This document shows positions 24,783 to 33,297 of a stretch of 64,000 nt of DNA, piece by piece. The notes beneath the pieces were generated by a model. It ran no database searches and was not told the origin of the DNA. It saw only the letters and a list, made by a program, of their open reading frames with translations. The translations under genes and the position numbers were made by a program. Origin of the DNA: DATEDA01 sp963754305 (lineage in GTDB: Bacteria > Pseudomonadota > Gammaproteobacteria > Burkholderiales > SG8-39); assembly GCA_963754305.1 (NCBI GenBank), contig CAVWFR010000036.1, positions 186,001 through 250,000 of the forward strand. Reading direction: 5' to 3'. Position 1 is the first letter of the stretch; each line of letters starts with the position of its first letter.

Positions 24783-25496
24783 ATGCAATACGCCGTTCCC
24801 GCCCCGAAGCAGCCGGTCATCGCCGTCGCCGGCTCCGATGCCGTCTTCCCGGTGCGACGCATCTGGTGCGTCGGCCGCAACTACGCCGATCACGCGCGCG
24901 AGATGGGCCACGACCCGAACCGCGAGCCGCCGTTCTTCTTCCAAAAACCCGCCGACGCGGTGGTCGCGAGCGGCTCGACGCTCCCTTACCCGGCGATGAC
25001 GAAAGACCTCCATCACGAGATCGAGCTGGTGGTCGCGATCGGCAAGGGCGGCGTCAACATCCCGGTCGCCAAGGCGCTCGACCACGTCTTCGGCTACGGC
25101 GTCGGGCTCGATATGACCCGGCGCGATCTGCAAAGCGAAGCGAAGAAGGCCCAGCGCCCGTGGGAGATGGGCAAGAGCTTCGACCAGTCGTGCCCGGTGA
25201 CCGCGCTCGTCCCGGCGGCGAAGATCGGCCATCCATCGCAGGGCGCGATCTGGCTCAAGGTGAACGGCGAGGTGAAGCAGAAGGGCGACCTCAACCAGCA
25301 GATCTGGCGAGTCGAGGAAACGATCGCCTACCTCTCGCAGTTCGTCGCGCTCGAACCGGGCGACCTGATTCTGAACGGCACGCCCGCCGGCGTGGGTCCA
25401 TGCAAGGGGGGCGACAAGCTCGAGGGCCATGTCGACGGCGTCGGCGACCTCGCGATCACCTACGGGTCCGAGGGCGCGGCGCGCAAGGCCGCGTAG
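24783..25496 (+). CDS. Fumarylacetoacetate hydrolase family, fumarylpyruvate hydrolase-like
   Basis: The 237-residue FAH-fold enzyme has the metal-binding motif HHEIELVVAIGK near 78 and NGTPAGVGP near 199. The N-terminal segment IWCVGRNYADHAREMG and the length resemble NagK-type fumarylpyruvate hydrolases, which cleave fumarylpyruvate to fumarate and pyruvate at the end of the gentisate pathway. No gentisate dioxygenase is visible in the window. The enzyme could serve a 5-hydroxylated aromatic-CoA branch, but that link is inference. Confidence 0.85.
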   Translation: MQYAVPAPKQPVIAVAGSDAVFPVRRIWCVGRNYADHAREMGHDPNREPPFFFQKPADAVVASGSTLPYPAMTKDLHHEIELVVAIGKGGVNIPVAKALDHVFGYGVGLDMTRRDLQSEAKKAQRPWEMGKSFDQSCPVTALVPAAKIGHPSQGAIWLKVNGEVKQKGDLNQQIWRVEETIAYLSQFVALEPGDLILNGTPAGVGPCKGGDKLEGHVDGVGDLAITYGSEGAARKAA

Positions 25497-25501
25497 CCGC
25501 G

Positions 25502-25756
25502 ATGGGCGCGGCGCCGGCCTCCGCCCGCCAGCCGCGCTGGACCGGCCGCCAGTTCCACAACCAGCCCGAGGCAAGCCGGATCAACCGCGAGCTCGCGACC
25601 AGGCTGGAGACCGAACGCGGGCTCGTCTTCAACACCGCGGACGGCGCGACCTTCCGGCGCGCACTCGCCGGCGGCTTCTACCGCCGCTGGAAAGGGGAGC
25701 TGGGCGCAACCGCGTGGGCCCTGCTCGAGAAGGCAGTCGGCCCGCTGGGCCGCTAA
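25502..25756 (+). CDS. Small hypothetical protein
   Basis: An 84-residue basic protein begins 5 bases after the FAH-family gene and ends 13 bases before the next gene, so it is very likely co-transcribed. It has an N-terminal Ala/Pro/Arg-rich part and then a helical region (EASRINRELATRLETERG) and FYRRWKGELG. I do not recognise the family. Confidence 0.5.
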   Translation: MGAAPASARQPRWTGRQFHNQPEASRINRELATRLETERGLVFNTADGATFRRALAGGFYRRWKGELGATAWALLEKAVGPLGR

Positions 25757-25769
25757 TTAGGAGGGACGA

Positions 25770-26804
25770 ATGAAAAGACTCGCATCGCAAGCACTGTTCG
25801 CCGGAACGCTCGCGGCGTTCGGCATCGCCGCCGCGCTCGCGCAGACCCCGCCGAAGCTCGACTTCGTCATCGTCGACAACCTCGGCCACCTGCCGATGAT
25901 CGTCGGCGCCGAGAAGGGCATCTTCAAGCAGCACGGCGTCGACGTGCAGCTCAAGATCGTGAAGTCGGGCAGCGAGATCGTGAAGGCGCTCAAGGCGAAC
26001 GAGGTGCAGGGCGGCAACATGAGCGTCACGACGTTCATCAAGGGCCGCCAGGGCGGCGAGCCGGTGACCGTGTTCGCGCTCGCGATGAACGACGCGACGC
26101 GCGCCAACGCCGACGACCCGCTCGCGATCATCGCGCGCAAGGGGTCCGGGATAAAGGCCGGCGACATCAAGAGCCTCAAAGGCAAGAAGGTCGGCGTGTG
26201 GTTCGAGCAGACGCCCGACGAATACCTGAAGATCGCCCTCAGCAAAGCGGGGTTGAAACCCGCCGATCTCGAGCTCGTGAATATCACGAACAACCCGGCG
26301 CTCGTGCCGAGCCTCGCCGAGGGCAAGGTCGACGCCGTCGTCTCGCTCGAGCCCTGGAACACCCTGATCCTCGACAAGGTGCCCGGGTCGTACATCGTCA
26401 AGCGCGGCGGCGGCTACATGTCTTACATGATGGTCTCCACTTTCCAGGACACGCTGCTCAAGGCCCAGCCCGAGCTGGTCGAGAAGTTCGCGCTCGGGCT
26501 TGCCGCGTCGGCGTATGCGGTCCGCCAGAACCGCGACGAAGCGATCGAGATCTTCGCCAAGGTAGTCCCCGGCGTGGATGTCGCGATCGCGAAGAAGGCG
26601 GTGAAGCACATCAACTACGACCCGCGCATCTCGAAAGCGAGCATGACCGCCTTCGACTCCGCGCAGAACGAGCTGATCAAGCTCGGGTCGGGATCGGCCG
26701 ACAAGAAGCTGACGCTGCCGAACGTCGTGCTGACCGACTACATGAAGAAGGTCGAGAAGGACCATCCGGAGTATTTCAAGGACCTCAAGCGGGTGGTCTA
26801 CTGA
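25770..26804 (+). CDS. ABC transporter substrate-binding protein (NrtA/SsuA/TauA-like)
   Basis: The 344-residue product has a signal peptide (1-25, ending AALAQ) and the NMT1/THI5-like fold: FVIVDNLGHLPMIVGAEKGIF near 31, KVGVWFEQTPDEYLKIAL and SLAEGKVDAVVSLEPWN. Relatives bind nitrate, taurine, sulfonates or aromatic sulfonates. No permease or ATPase genes follow in this window. Instead an ankyrin protein starts at its end. A GGAGG ribosome site precedes the ATG. Confidence 0.88.
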   Translation: MKRLASQALFAGTLAAFGIAAALAQTPPKLDFVIVDNLGHLPMIVGAEKGIFKQHGVDVQLKIVKSGSEIVKALKANEVQGGNMSVTTFIKGRQGGEPVTVFALAMNDATRANADDPLAIIARKGSGIKAGDIKSLKGKKVGVWFEQTPDEYLKIALSKAGLKPADLELVNITNNPALVPSLAEGKVDAVVSLEPWNTLILDKVPGSYIVKRGGGYMSYMMVSTFQDTLLKAQPELVEKFALGLAASAYAVRQNRDEAIEIFAKVVPGVDVAIAKKAVKHINYDPRISKASMTAFDSAQNELIKLGSGSADKKLTLPNVVLTDYMKKVEKDHPEYFKDLKRVVY

Positions 26805-26809
26805 ACCGC

Positions 26810-27529
26810 GTGCGCGGGCACCGACCTCGCATCAACCGTTTCCAGCTCGGCGTCGCGGTGATCGCCGCCGCGAGCGCGCAGGCGCTCGCGCAGATCCCGC
26901 CCACCGAACCCGAGGTACGCGCGTACACCGGTCTCCACGCCGCGGCGGCCGCGGGCAACGTCGCCGAAATCGAACGGCTCGTCGCCGCCGGCTCGAACCG
27001 CGAGCTGCGCGACGGCAACGGTCGCACCCCGCTCCACGTCGCCGCTTACCGCAAGCAGTACGAGGCCGCGCGCGTGCTGATGAAACGGGGCGCGAACGCG
27101 AACGCGCTCGATGCGCAGCGCTATGACATCGTGACCATCGCCGCCGTCGCGGACGACGTGCCGATGCTCAAGGTCGCGCTCGAAGGCGGTGCGAGCGCGG
27201 GAAACATGACGAGCCCCTACGACGGCACTGCATTGATCGCGGCCGCCCACTTGGGGCACGACGAGGTGGTGAAGGTGCTGATCGCCGCCGGCGCGCCGCT
27301 CGACCACGTGAACAACCTCGGCTGGACCGCGGTGATCGAGGCGATCTGGCTCGGCGACGGCGGCAAGCGACACATCGAGACGCTGCGCGCGCTGATCGCG
27401 GGCGGTGCGAGCCCCAACCTCGCCGATGGGCGCGGCCAAACCCCGCTCGCGCTCGCGCGCTTGCGGGGCTACGCAGAAATGGTGAGCATCCTGGAGAAGG
27501 CCGGCGGCCGCGTCGGCAAGATCCCTTGA
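26810..27529 (+). CDS. Exported ankyrin-repeat protein
   Basis: The product of about 239 residues has an N-terminal signal peptide (basic RGHRPRINRF, hydrophobic stretch, AQALAQ) and five or six ankyrin repeats, for example GLHAAAAAGNVAEIERLVAAG and GRTPLHVAAYRKQYEAARVLM. Periplasmic ankyrin proteins mediate protein contacts; in several bacteria they protect or accompany redox enzymes. The GTG at 26810 is an estimate, since a CTG at 26801 would overlap the upstream stop. It closely follows the binding-protein gene. Confidence 0.8.
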   Translation: MRGHRPRINRFQLGVAVIAAASAQALAQIPPTEPEVRAYTGLHAAAAAGNVAEIERLVAAGSNRELRDGNGRTPLHVAAYRKQYEAARVLMKRGANANALDAQRYDIVTIAAVADDVPMLKVALEGGASAGNMTSPYDGTALIAAAHLGHDEVVKVLIAAGAPLDHVNNLGWTAVIEAIWLGDGGKRHIETLRALIAGGASPNLADGRGQTPLALARLRGYAEMVSILEKAGGRVGKIP

Positions 27530-27617
27530 CGGGACGCTGGCACCGCCCGCCCGGCGCGGCCCGAAGGTAACGCCGCAACCGCGCCGGACTCGAGCTCTTC
27601 CCGACCCATCCGATCGC

Positions 27618-28337
27618 TTACGCGCCGTGAACGACGAGCGCCGGAAGCGCGGCAAGCGACGCCACCTCGGCATCCGGCCGACCCGGGAGCCGCTCGGGCC
27701 GTTGACCGTACCGGTTGCACCAGACGACGCGCATACCGAACGCCGACGCCGCGTAGGCGTCCCATGCGTTCGACGACTGGAACGAGATCGCCGCCGGCTC
27801 GATCCCCAGCCGGTCGACGGCGAGCTGGTAGACCTTAGGGTGGGGCTTGTACACGCGGACCTCCTCGACCGACAGCACGGCGTCGAGCAGATCGGCGAGT
27901 CCCGCGCCTTCGATGGCGGCCTGCAACATCCGCGGCGAGCCGTTCGACAGGATCGCGGTCTTGAGCCCCGCCGTTCGGAGCTGCCGCAGGACGTCCGGAA
28001 CCTCGGGAAATGCGTCCAGCGTCAAATAGAGCTTCATCAGACGATCGCGCAATGCGGGCGTCCCGATCCCAGGCGCTTCGATCCCAAGCGTCTCGAGCGC
28101 GAAATCGAGCGCATCCCCGGTCACCTGCCAGAAATCGGCGTGCTTGCCCTGGACCGCCCGTAGCCAGGTGTACTGCAGCTGCTTGTCGCGCCAGAGCTGG
28201 GTGAGCCTGCCGAACGCCTCGCCCAGCTCATCGCGGCAGCGGGCGGCTGCCGAGGCATAGTCGAATACGGTCCCGTAGGCGTCGAAAACGCACGCACGAA
28301 TACCGGCGATCGGCGCCTGTGGCGCCGCGCGGGTCAT
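27618..28337 (-). CDS. L-2-haloacid dehalogenase-type HAD hydrolase
   Basis: The 239-residue protein carries the HAD motifs of haloacid dehalogenase type II: nucleophile Asp in CVFDAYGTVFD near 17, LSNGSPRML near 123, Lys in YKPHPKVYQLA near 156 and the SSNAWDAYAASAFGM segment near 181. Those enzymes hydrolyse L-2-haloacids to D-2-hydroxyacids. The ATG at 28337 was chosen because it lies close to the HAD core; an ATG 15 codons upstream is in frame. Its role beside Bug genes is not clear. Confidence 0.85.
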   Translation of the reverse strand: MTRAAPQAPIAGIRACVFDAYGTVFDYASAAARCRDELGEAFGRLTQLWRDKQLQYTWLRAVQGKHADFWQVTGDALDFALETLGIEAPGIGTPALRDRLMKLYLTLDAFPEVPDVLRQLRTAGLKTAILSNGSPRMLQAAIEGAGLADLLDAVLSVEEVRVYKPHPKVYQLAVDRLGIEPAAISFQSSNAWDAYAASAFGMRVVWCNRYGQRPERLPGRPDAEVASLAALPALVVHGA

Positions 28338-28435
28338 GGCGTCCCCAGCGCCGCCATCGTGTCGTCCCGCCGCCGGCGGCATAGCGATCCTCGACCGGGC
28401 ACGAGCGCAACCCCTCGGCTAGGTAAGCGGCGCGG

Positions 28436-29410
28436 TCAGTCCGGAACGATGTTCGCCCGCTTCACCACCGGCGCCCACTTGACCTGCTCGCCTTTGACGA
28501 AGGCGAGGAACTGCTCCGGGGTGCCCTGGATGACGGTCGCACCACCGGCGACGAGCGACTCGCGCACCTTCGGGTCCTGCGTCGTACGGTTGAGCGCCTC
28601 GTTCAGGCGCATGACGACCGCGCGGGGCGTCGCAGCGGGCGCGGCGAGCCCGAACCAGGCGGTCACCTCGTAGCCCTTCAGGCCCGCCTCGTCCAAGGTC
28701 GGCAGCTCGGGGAGCACCGACGAGCGGTTGAGGCTGGTGACCGCGAGCGCGCGCACCTTGCCGGAGCGGATATGCGGGAGTTGCGGCGGCAGGTTGTCGA
28801 ACATGATCTGCGTCTCGTTCGCGAGCATCGCCGCCTGCGCCGGCCCGCTGCCGCGGAACGGGATATGCACGACGAACGTGCCGCTCATCGCCTTGAACAG
28901 CTCCGACGACATCTGCGGCGAGGTGCCGTAGCCCGGTGAAGCATAGTTGAGCTTGCCGGGGTTCTTCTTCAGGTACGCGATCAACTCCGGGACCGACGTC
29001 GCCGGCACGGCGGGGTTCACGACCAGCACGTTCGGCACCGTCCCGTACTGCCCGATGTAGGCGAAGTCTTCGATCGGCCGGTAGTTGAGCTTCGGGTAGA
29101 TGAGCGGGCTGATCGCGAGCGAGGGGTTGGCGAGCAGCAGCGTGTGGCCGTCCGGGCTTGCGCGCGCGACCATCTCCGCCCCGACGTTCCCGCCCGCGCC
29201 GGCGCGGTTCTCGATGATCACCGACTGGCCGAGCTCGGCCTGCAGCCGCGGCTGGATCTGGCGGGCGACGATGTCGATCAGTCCGCCCGGCGGATACGGG
29301 ACCACGATCGTGACCGTCTTGGTGGGAAAAGCTTGCGCGAACGCGGCCTGCCCGCCGAGCATTGCAGCGCACCACAAGAGCGCGCAAACGCACGCTTTGA
29401 ACGTTTTCAT
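28436..29410 (-). CDS. Bug-family periplasmic solute receptor
   Basis: The 324-residue product has a signal peptide ending QAAFAQ, then FPTKTVTIVVPYPPGGLIDI, VIIENRAGAGGNVG, ASPDGHTLL and GTPEQFLAFVKGEQVKW. GGAGG lies 10 bases before the ATG. It is separated by 102 bases from an upstream FAH-family gene on the same strand, and another Bug gene precedes that one. The Bug - FAH - Bug arrangement suggests related carboxylate or keto-acid ligands. Confidence 0.93.
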   Translation of the reverse strand: MKTFKACVCALLWCAAMLGGQAAFAQAFPTKTVTIVVPYPPGGLIDIVARQIQPRLQAELGQSVIIENRAGAGGNVGAEMVARASPDGHTLLLANPSLAISPLIYPKLNYRPIEDFAYIGQYGTVPNVLVVNPAVPATSVPELIAYLKKNPGKLNYASPGYGTSPQMSSELFKAMSGTFVVHIPFRGSGPAQAAMLANETQIMFDNLPPQLPHIRSGKVRALAVTSLNRSSVLPELPTLDEAGLKGYEVTAWFGLAAPAATPRAVVMRLNEALNRTTQDPKVRESLVAGGATVIQGTPEQFLAFVKGEQVKWAPVVKRANIVPD

Positions 29411-29512
29411 CGGGGTCGTCCTCCTTGCCGGGAATCTACCATTGGCGGGCGTCGAAGAAACCCCCGGCTGGTGCTTGCAGCCGGCTGCACCCCTCCTCAG
29501 GGCGTCGAAGAG

Positions 29513-30433
29513 TCACGCCGTGCCGACGGTGTTTCGCAGCACCCCGATTCTCTCCAGTTCGCTCTCGATCACGTCGCCCGGCTTGAGATAGCCCTTTGCC
29601 GGCACCAGCGTCTCGCTGCCGTCGCCGCCGACCCACTTGCCTCCGAGGTCCGGGTCGGTCGACCAGGCGGTGCCGCCGGGCGTGCCGGTGATGATCACGA
29701 ACCCCGGCTTGAGCGTGAAGCTGATCGAGAAGAAATGGATCAGCTGCGCGCACGAGAAGATCATGTTGCCGGTCGAAGCGGACTGCCGCAACTCGCCGTT
29801 GATGCGGGTGCGGAGACGGAGCTGCTGCGGATCCGGGATCTCGTCGGCAGTGACGATGCAGGGCCCGAGCGGCGCCGACGACTCGAACGCCTTGCCCCGC
29901 CCCACCTCGTACCAGGTGAAGCCCTGTTCGTTCCGGCGCACCTGCCGCTCGCGCGCGGTCACGTCGTTGACGACGGTGTAGCCGAAGACGTGGTCGAGCG
30001 CGCGCTCGACCGGAATATGGCGCCCGCTTTTCCCGATCACGATTGCGAGCTCGGTTTCCGCGTCGAGCTTCCGCGTGAGGCGCTCGTCGTGGATGATCGT
30101 GTCTCCCGGCCCGATCACGCAGTCGGCGGTCTTCACGAAGAATTCCGGCTCCTTGCCGGAGATCGGCGTGTTCGCCTTCTCCTTGTTGTGGTCGGTGTAG
30201 TTGCTGCCGCTGCACAGCATCGTCGAGGGGACGATAGGCGCGGCGAGCCTGACGGCTGCGAGCGGCCGTCGGCCTTTGCCGGATGCGACCGCGTTGCGCG
30301 CCGCATCGAGGGCGGCGGCACCGCCGACGATCAGATCGCGCGTGTCGGCAACGCCCGGAAGCTCGACGACGGCGTCGCCCTCGAGTGCGCCGACACGCAT
30401 CACGCCGTCGGCAGTGAATCGAACGATTTTCAT
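29513..30433 (-). CDS. Fumarylacetoacetate hydrolase family protein
   Basis: The 306-residue enzyme has the two-part structure of the family: a short N-terminal domain (MKIVRFTADG) and the FAH core with LDAETELAIVIGKSGRHIP near 120 holding the metal ligands, TSYGSNYTDH-like CSGSNYTDHNKEK near 79, and TGTPGGTAW near 252. Members hydrolyse C-C bonds in acylpyruvates or decarboxylate and hydrate dienoates in aromatic meta-cleavage. It lies 7 bases downstream of a Bug receptor gene on the same strand. Confidence 0.87.
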   Translation of the reverse strand: MKIVRFTADGVMRVGALEGDAVVELPGVADTRDLIVGGAAALDAARNAVASGKGRRPLAAVRLAAPIVPSTMLCSGSNYTDHNKEKANTPISGKEPEFFVKTADCVIGPGDTIIHDERLTRKLDAETELAIVIGKSGRHIPVERALDHVFGYTVVNDVTARERQVRRNEQGFTWYEVGRGKAFESSAPLGPCIVTADEIPDPQQLRLRTRINGELRQSASTGNMIFSCAQLIHFFSISFTLKPGFVIITGTPGGTAWSTDPDLGGKWVGGDGSETLVPAKGYLKPGDVIESELERIGVLRNTVGTA

Positions 30434-30440
30434 CGGATCC

Positions 30441-31400
30441 CTACTCCGTCTTGCCCATCTTCTGCACCACCGCCGCGAGGCGCTTCGTGTCGGTGTCGAG
30501 GAACCGGTCGAACTCCGCGCCTTCCATGAAGCTGATCGGCGTGTTGATGCCGGTCATCGCACTCTTGAACTCCGGGTCCTGCACCGCCTGGCGCACCGCA
30601 CTGCGGAGCCGCGCTTCCACCTCGGGCGGCAGCCCCGCCGGCGCGAACACCCCGGCCCAGATGTAGAACTCGACGTCGAATCCCTGCTCCTTCATCGTGG
30701 GCACCTCCGGCAGCCCACTGGTACGGCTCGCCGCCCACGAGCCGAGCGTGCGGATCTTTCCCGACCGGAGGTGCGGGTTGGCGACGCCGGGGGATTGCGC
30801 CCCGAGGTTCACCTCGCCGGCGATCAGCGCGGTCATCGCCGGTCCGCCGCCCTTGTAGGGCACGTGGAGAAACCTGACGTCGGCGGCCTGCGCGAGCATC
30901 TCGAAGCAGGTGTGGATCGTGCCGTAGACGCCGGACGATGCGTAGCTGATCTTGCCGGGCCGCGACCGTGCATCGTCGACGAGTTCCTTCAGCGTCTTCC
31001 ACGGACTGTCGGCGGGCACGAGCAGGATCGTCGGGTCGGCCGAGACGAGCGCGATCGGCGCGAACTCCGACATCTGGTAGGTCGACGGCCGGCCGTTGAC
31101 CTTGTCCGCCTCCGGGATCACGACGATCGACGAGAGGGCCGTCATGATCGTGTAGCCGTCGGGTCTGGCCTTGGCGACGTAGGCGTGGCCAACCGCGCCG
31201 CCCGCGCCGGCCTTGTTCTCCACCACGACGTTCTGCCCGAGCACCTTCGCCATCGACACCGCGAGCGGCCGCGCGGTGATGTCCGCGATCCCGCCCGGCG
31301 GGAACGGCACGATCATCGTGATCGGCCGATTGGGATAGGGCTGCGCCTGCGCGGCCGCGGCGGCCGCCAGCGCGGCGAGAACCGCGACGAATCTCCTCAT
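30441..31400 (-). CDS. Bug-family periplasmic solute receptor
   Basis: The 319-residue product starts with a signal peptide ending AAAAQAQ and contains YPNRPITMIVPFPPGGIADI, VVVENKAGAGGAVG, ARPDGYTIM and a C-terminus with AEFDRFLDTDTKRLA. It heads an operon with the FAH-family gene 7 bases downstream. AGGAGG lies just before the ATG. Confidence 0.93.
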   Translation of the reverse strand: MRRFVAVLAALAAAAAAQAQPYPNRPITMIVPFPPGGIADITARPLAVSMAKVLGQNVVVENKAGAGGAVGHAYVAKARPDGYTIMTALSSIVVIPEADKVNGRPSTYQMSEFAPIALVSADPTILLVPADSPWKTLKELVDDARSRPGKISYASSGVYGTIHTCFEMLAQAADVRFLHVPYKGGGPAMTALIAGEVNLGAQSPGVANPHLRSGKIRTLGSWAASRTSGLPEVPTMKEQGFDVEFYIWAGVFAPAGLPPEVEARLRSAVRQAVQDPEFKSAMTGINTPISFMEGAEFDRFLDTDTKRLAAVVQKMGKTE

Positions 31401-31549
31401 GCTTCCTCCTTATCGTTGTGGGGTGCGGCCCCGATCTTATGCGCGAGCCCTGCCGGCGCGCCAGTCGCCGGCGTCCGTTGGCCGCGGCTCGGGGACGCGC
31501 GATTGTCCCCGATCCGGGCTACAGTGCGCCCTGAGTTTCTGGAGACCCG

Positions 31550-32524
31550 ATGGCGGATTCGAGCGAATGGGCCTTCCCGGCCGAGCTGCGGCCGAAGCCG
31601 AATGAGCTGAGCTTCGATCTCGAGGCGGCGCTCGGCGCGCTCGTGCTGGTTCGCGCCGAGGTTCCGGAGGATGCCTTCACGGCGTCGGTGCTCGGCACCG
31701 AGCGCATCGGCAACGGCGTGGTCATCCGCGACGACGGACTGGTGCTCACGATCGGCTACCTGATCACCGAAGCGACCGCGATCTGGCTGACGACGAGCCA
31801 GGGCGCGGCGGTGGCGGGGTTCCCGCTCGCGTACGACCAGGCGACGGGCTTCGGGCTCATCCAGCCGCTCGGCCCGCTCGGCGTTCCCGCGCTCGAGCGC
31901 GGGTCGGCCGCATCGTGCCGCGTCGGCGAAAGCGTCGTGCTTGCCGGCCATGGCGGGCTCGCGCACGCGCTCAAGGCGCGCGTGTTCGCCAAGCGGGAGT
32001 TCGCGGGCTACTGGGAGTACGTGCTCGACGAGGCGGTGTTCACCGCGCCCGCGCATCCGCAGTGGGGCGGCGCGGCGCTGATCGGCGCGGACGGGCGCCT
32101 GCTCGGCATCGGCTCGCTGCTGGTGCAGGAGCAGGTGGGCACGAACGAGATGCAGGGCAACATGATCGTGCCCATCGACCTGCTGGAGCCGATTCTCGCC
32201 GACATGCTCGCGCTCGGACGCTCGCAGCGTCCGGCGCGTCCGTGGCTCGGCATGTACACGACCGAAGTCGAAGGCCAGCTCGTCGTCGCGGGCCTAGCCG
32301 ACGGCGGCCCGGCCGAGCGTGCGGCGATACGGGTCGGGGATCTCGTGCTCGAGGTCGCGGGCGAGCGCGTCGCCGGCCTGGCGGAGCTCTTCCGCAAGGT
32401 CTGGAGCCTCGGCCCGCCGGGCACCGAGATCCCGCTCACGATCGCGCGCGAAGCCGCGGTGTCGCGCGTGCGACTGCGATCGGCCGATCGGCAGGACTTC
32501 CTCAAGAAGCCGCAGCTCCACTAG
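31550..32524 (+). CDS. HtrA/DegP-like PDZ protein lacking the catalytic triad
   Basis: The 324-residue protein aligns by eye with trypsin-fold S1C proteases (GNGVVIRDDGLVLT near 54) and carries a C-terminal PDZ domain (about 235-310). All three catalytic positions appear changed. The His position reads LTIGYLI (Tyr70), the Asp position reads ATGFGLI (Gly100), and the GNSGG motif is replaced by HPQWGGAAL (Gly173). There is no signal peptide or membrane anchor, so it is probably cytoplasmic, unlike DegP. It may be a scaffold or binding protein. It precedes a flavin reductase gene by 17 bases. Confidence 0.8.
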   Translation: MADSSEWAFPAELRPKPNELSFDLEAALGALVLVRAEVPEDAFTASVLGTERIGNGVVIRDDGLVLTIGYLITEATAIWLTTSQGAAVAGFPLAYDQATGFGLIQPLGPLGVPALERGSAASCRVGESVVLAGHGGLAHALKARVFAKREFAGYWEYVLDEAVFTAPAHPQWGGAALIGADGRLLGIGSLLVQEQVGTNEMQGNMIVPIDLLEPILADMLALGRSQRPARPWLGMYTTEVEGQLVVAGLADGGPAERAAIRVGDLVLEVAGERVAGLAELFRKVWSLGPPGTEIPLTIAREAAVSRVRLRSADRQDFLKKPQLH

Positions 32525-32541
32525 CGCCGGCGCCGGGGTCA

Positions 32542-33153
32542 ATGTATTTCGATCCGCGCACCGAAAAGCACGGCCTCGCCCACAGCCCGTTCACCGCGTT
32601 GGTCGTCCCCCGCCCGATCGGTTGGATCTCGACGATCGGGCCGGGCGGCATCGTCAACCTTGCGCCCTACAGCTTCTTCAACCTGGTCTCGAGCGCGCCG
32701 CCGGTCGTGATGTTCTCGAGCGCGGACCGGAAGGACTCGCAACGCAACGTCGAAGAGGCGGGTGAATTCGTCTGCAGCATCGCCACGTTCGAGCTGAAGG
32801 ACGTGATGAACGCGAGCTCGGCGGCGTTCGGGCCGGGCGTGAGCGAGCCCGAGCGGGTCGGGCTGGAGATGACAGCCTCGCGACAGGTGAAGCCGCCGCG
32901 GGTGGCGCAATCGCCGATCGCGCTCGAATGCAAGTACATGAAGACGGTGGAGCTGATCGGCGCCGACGGCCGGCGCAACCGGTCGTCGGTCGTGTTCGGG
33001 GAGGTCATCGGCATCTACATCGACGACCGGGTGATCGTGGACGGCATGCTCGACATCACGCGGATCCGGCCGATCGCCCGGCTGGGATATTTCGACTACG
33101 CCGTGGTGGAGGAGATCTTCGTCATGCCGCGCCCGGCGGTCCCGGAGAAGTAG
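32542..33153 (+). CDS. Flavin reductase family (DIM6/NTAB-like) protein
   Basis: The 203-residue product belongs to the FMN-binding split-barrel flavin reductase/flavoredoxin family: PFTALVVPRPIGWIST near 16, NLAPYSFFNLVSSAPPVVMFS near 39, and KDSQRNVEEAGEFVCSIAT near 64. It may supply reduced flavin to a monooxygenase or act as a flavoprotein itself. It probably shares a transcript with the HtrA-like gene in front. Confidence 0.87.
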   Translation: MYFDPRTEKHGLAHSPFTALVVPRPIGWISTIGPGGIVNLAPYSFFNLVSSAPPVVMFSSADRKDSQRNVEEAGEFVCSIATFELKDVMNASSAAFGPGVSEPERVGLEMTASRQVKPPRVAQSPIALECKYMKTVELIGADGRRNRSSVVFGEVIGIYIDDRVIVDGMLDITRIRPIARLGYFDYAVVEEIFVMPRPAVPEK

Positions 33154-33173
33154 TGCCACGCCCCGGCGGACCC

Positions 33174-33217
33174 GGGTTCGCGATCCGGACAGCCCCCGTG
33201 TAGGGGGTCGGGAACCC
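33174..33217 (+). terminator. Composite hairpin between convergent genes
   Basis: GGGTTC (33174-33179) pairs with GAACCC (33212-33217), and inside it CCCCC (33193-33197) pairs with GGGGG (33203-33207). It follows the flavin reductase gene by 20 bases in a convergent gap. No T-run is present, so termination is only inferred from position. Confidence 0.35.
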
Positions 33218-33297
33218 TGGTGAAGCCGGAAGGACCGGAGTGTCTCGAGCACCGCACTCCCCCTCGCGGCGTTCGCACGCCTCGATAGAGAGCGAAC

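Noticed and set aside
25502..25756. Treating the 84-residue protein as a transcription factor or toxin
   Set aside because: The helical, basic composition is not specific, and no motif supports either role.
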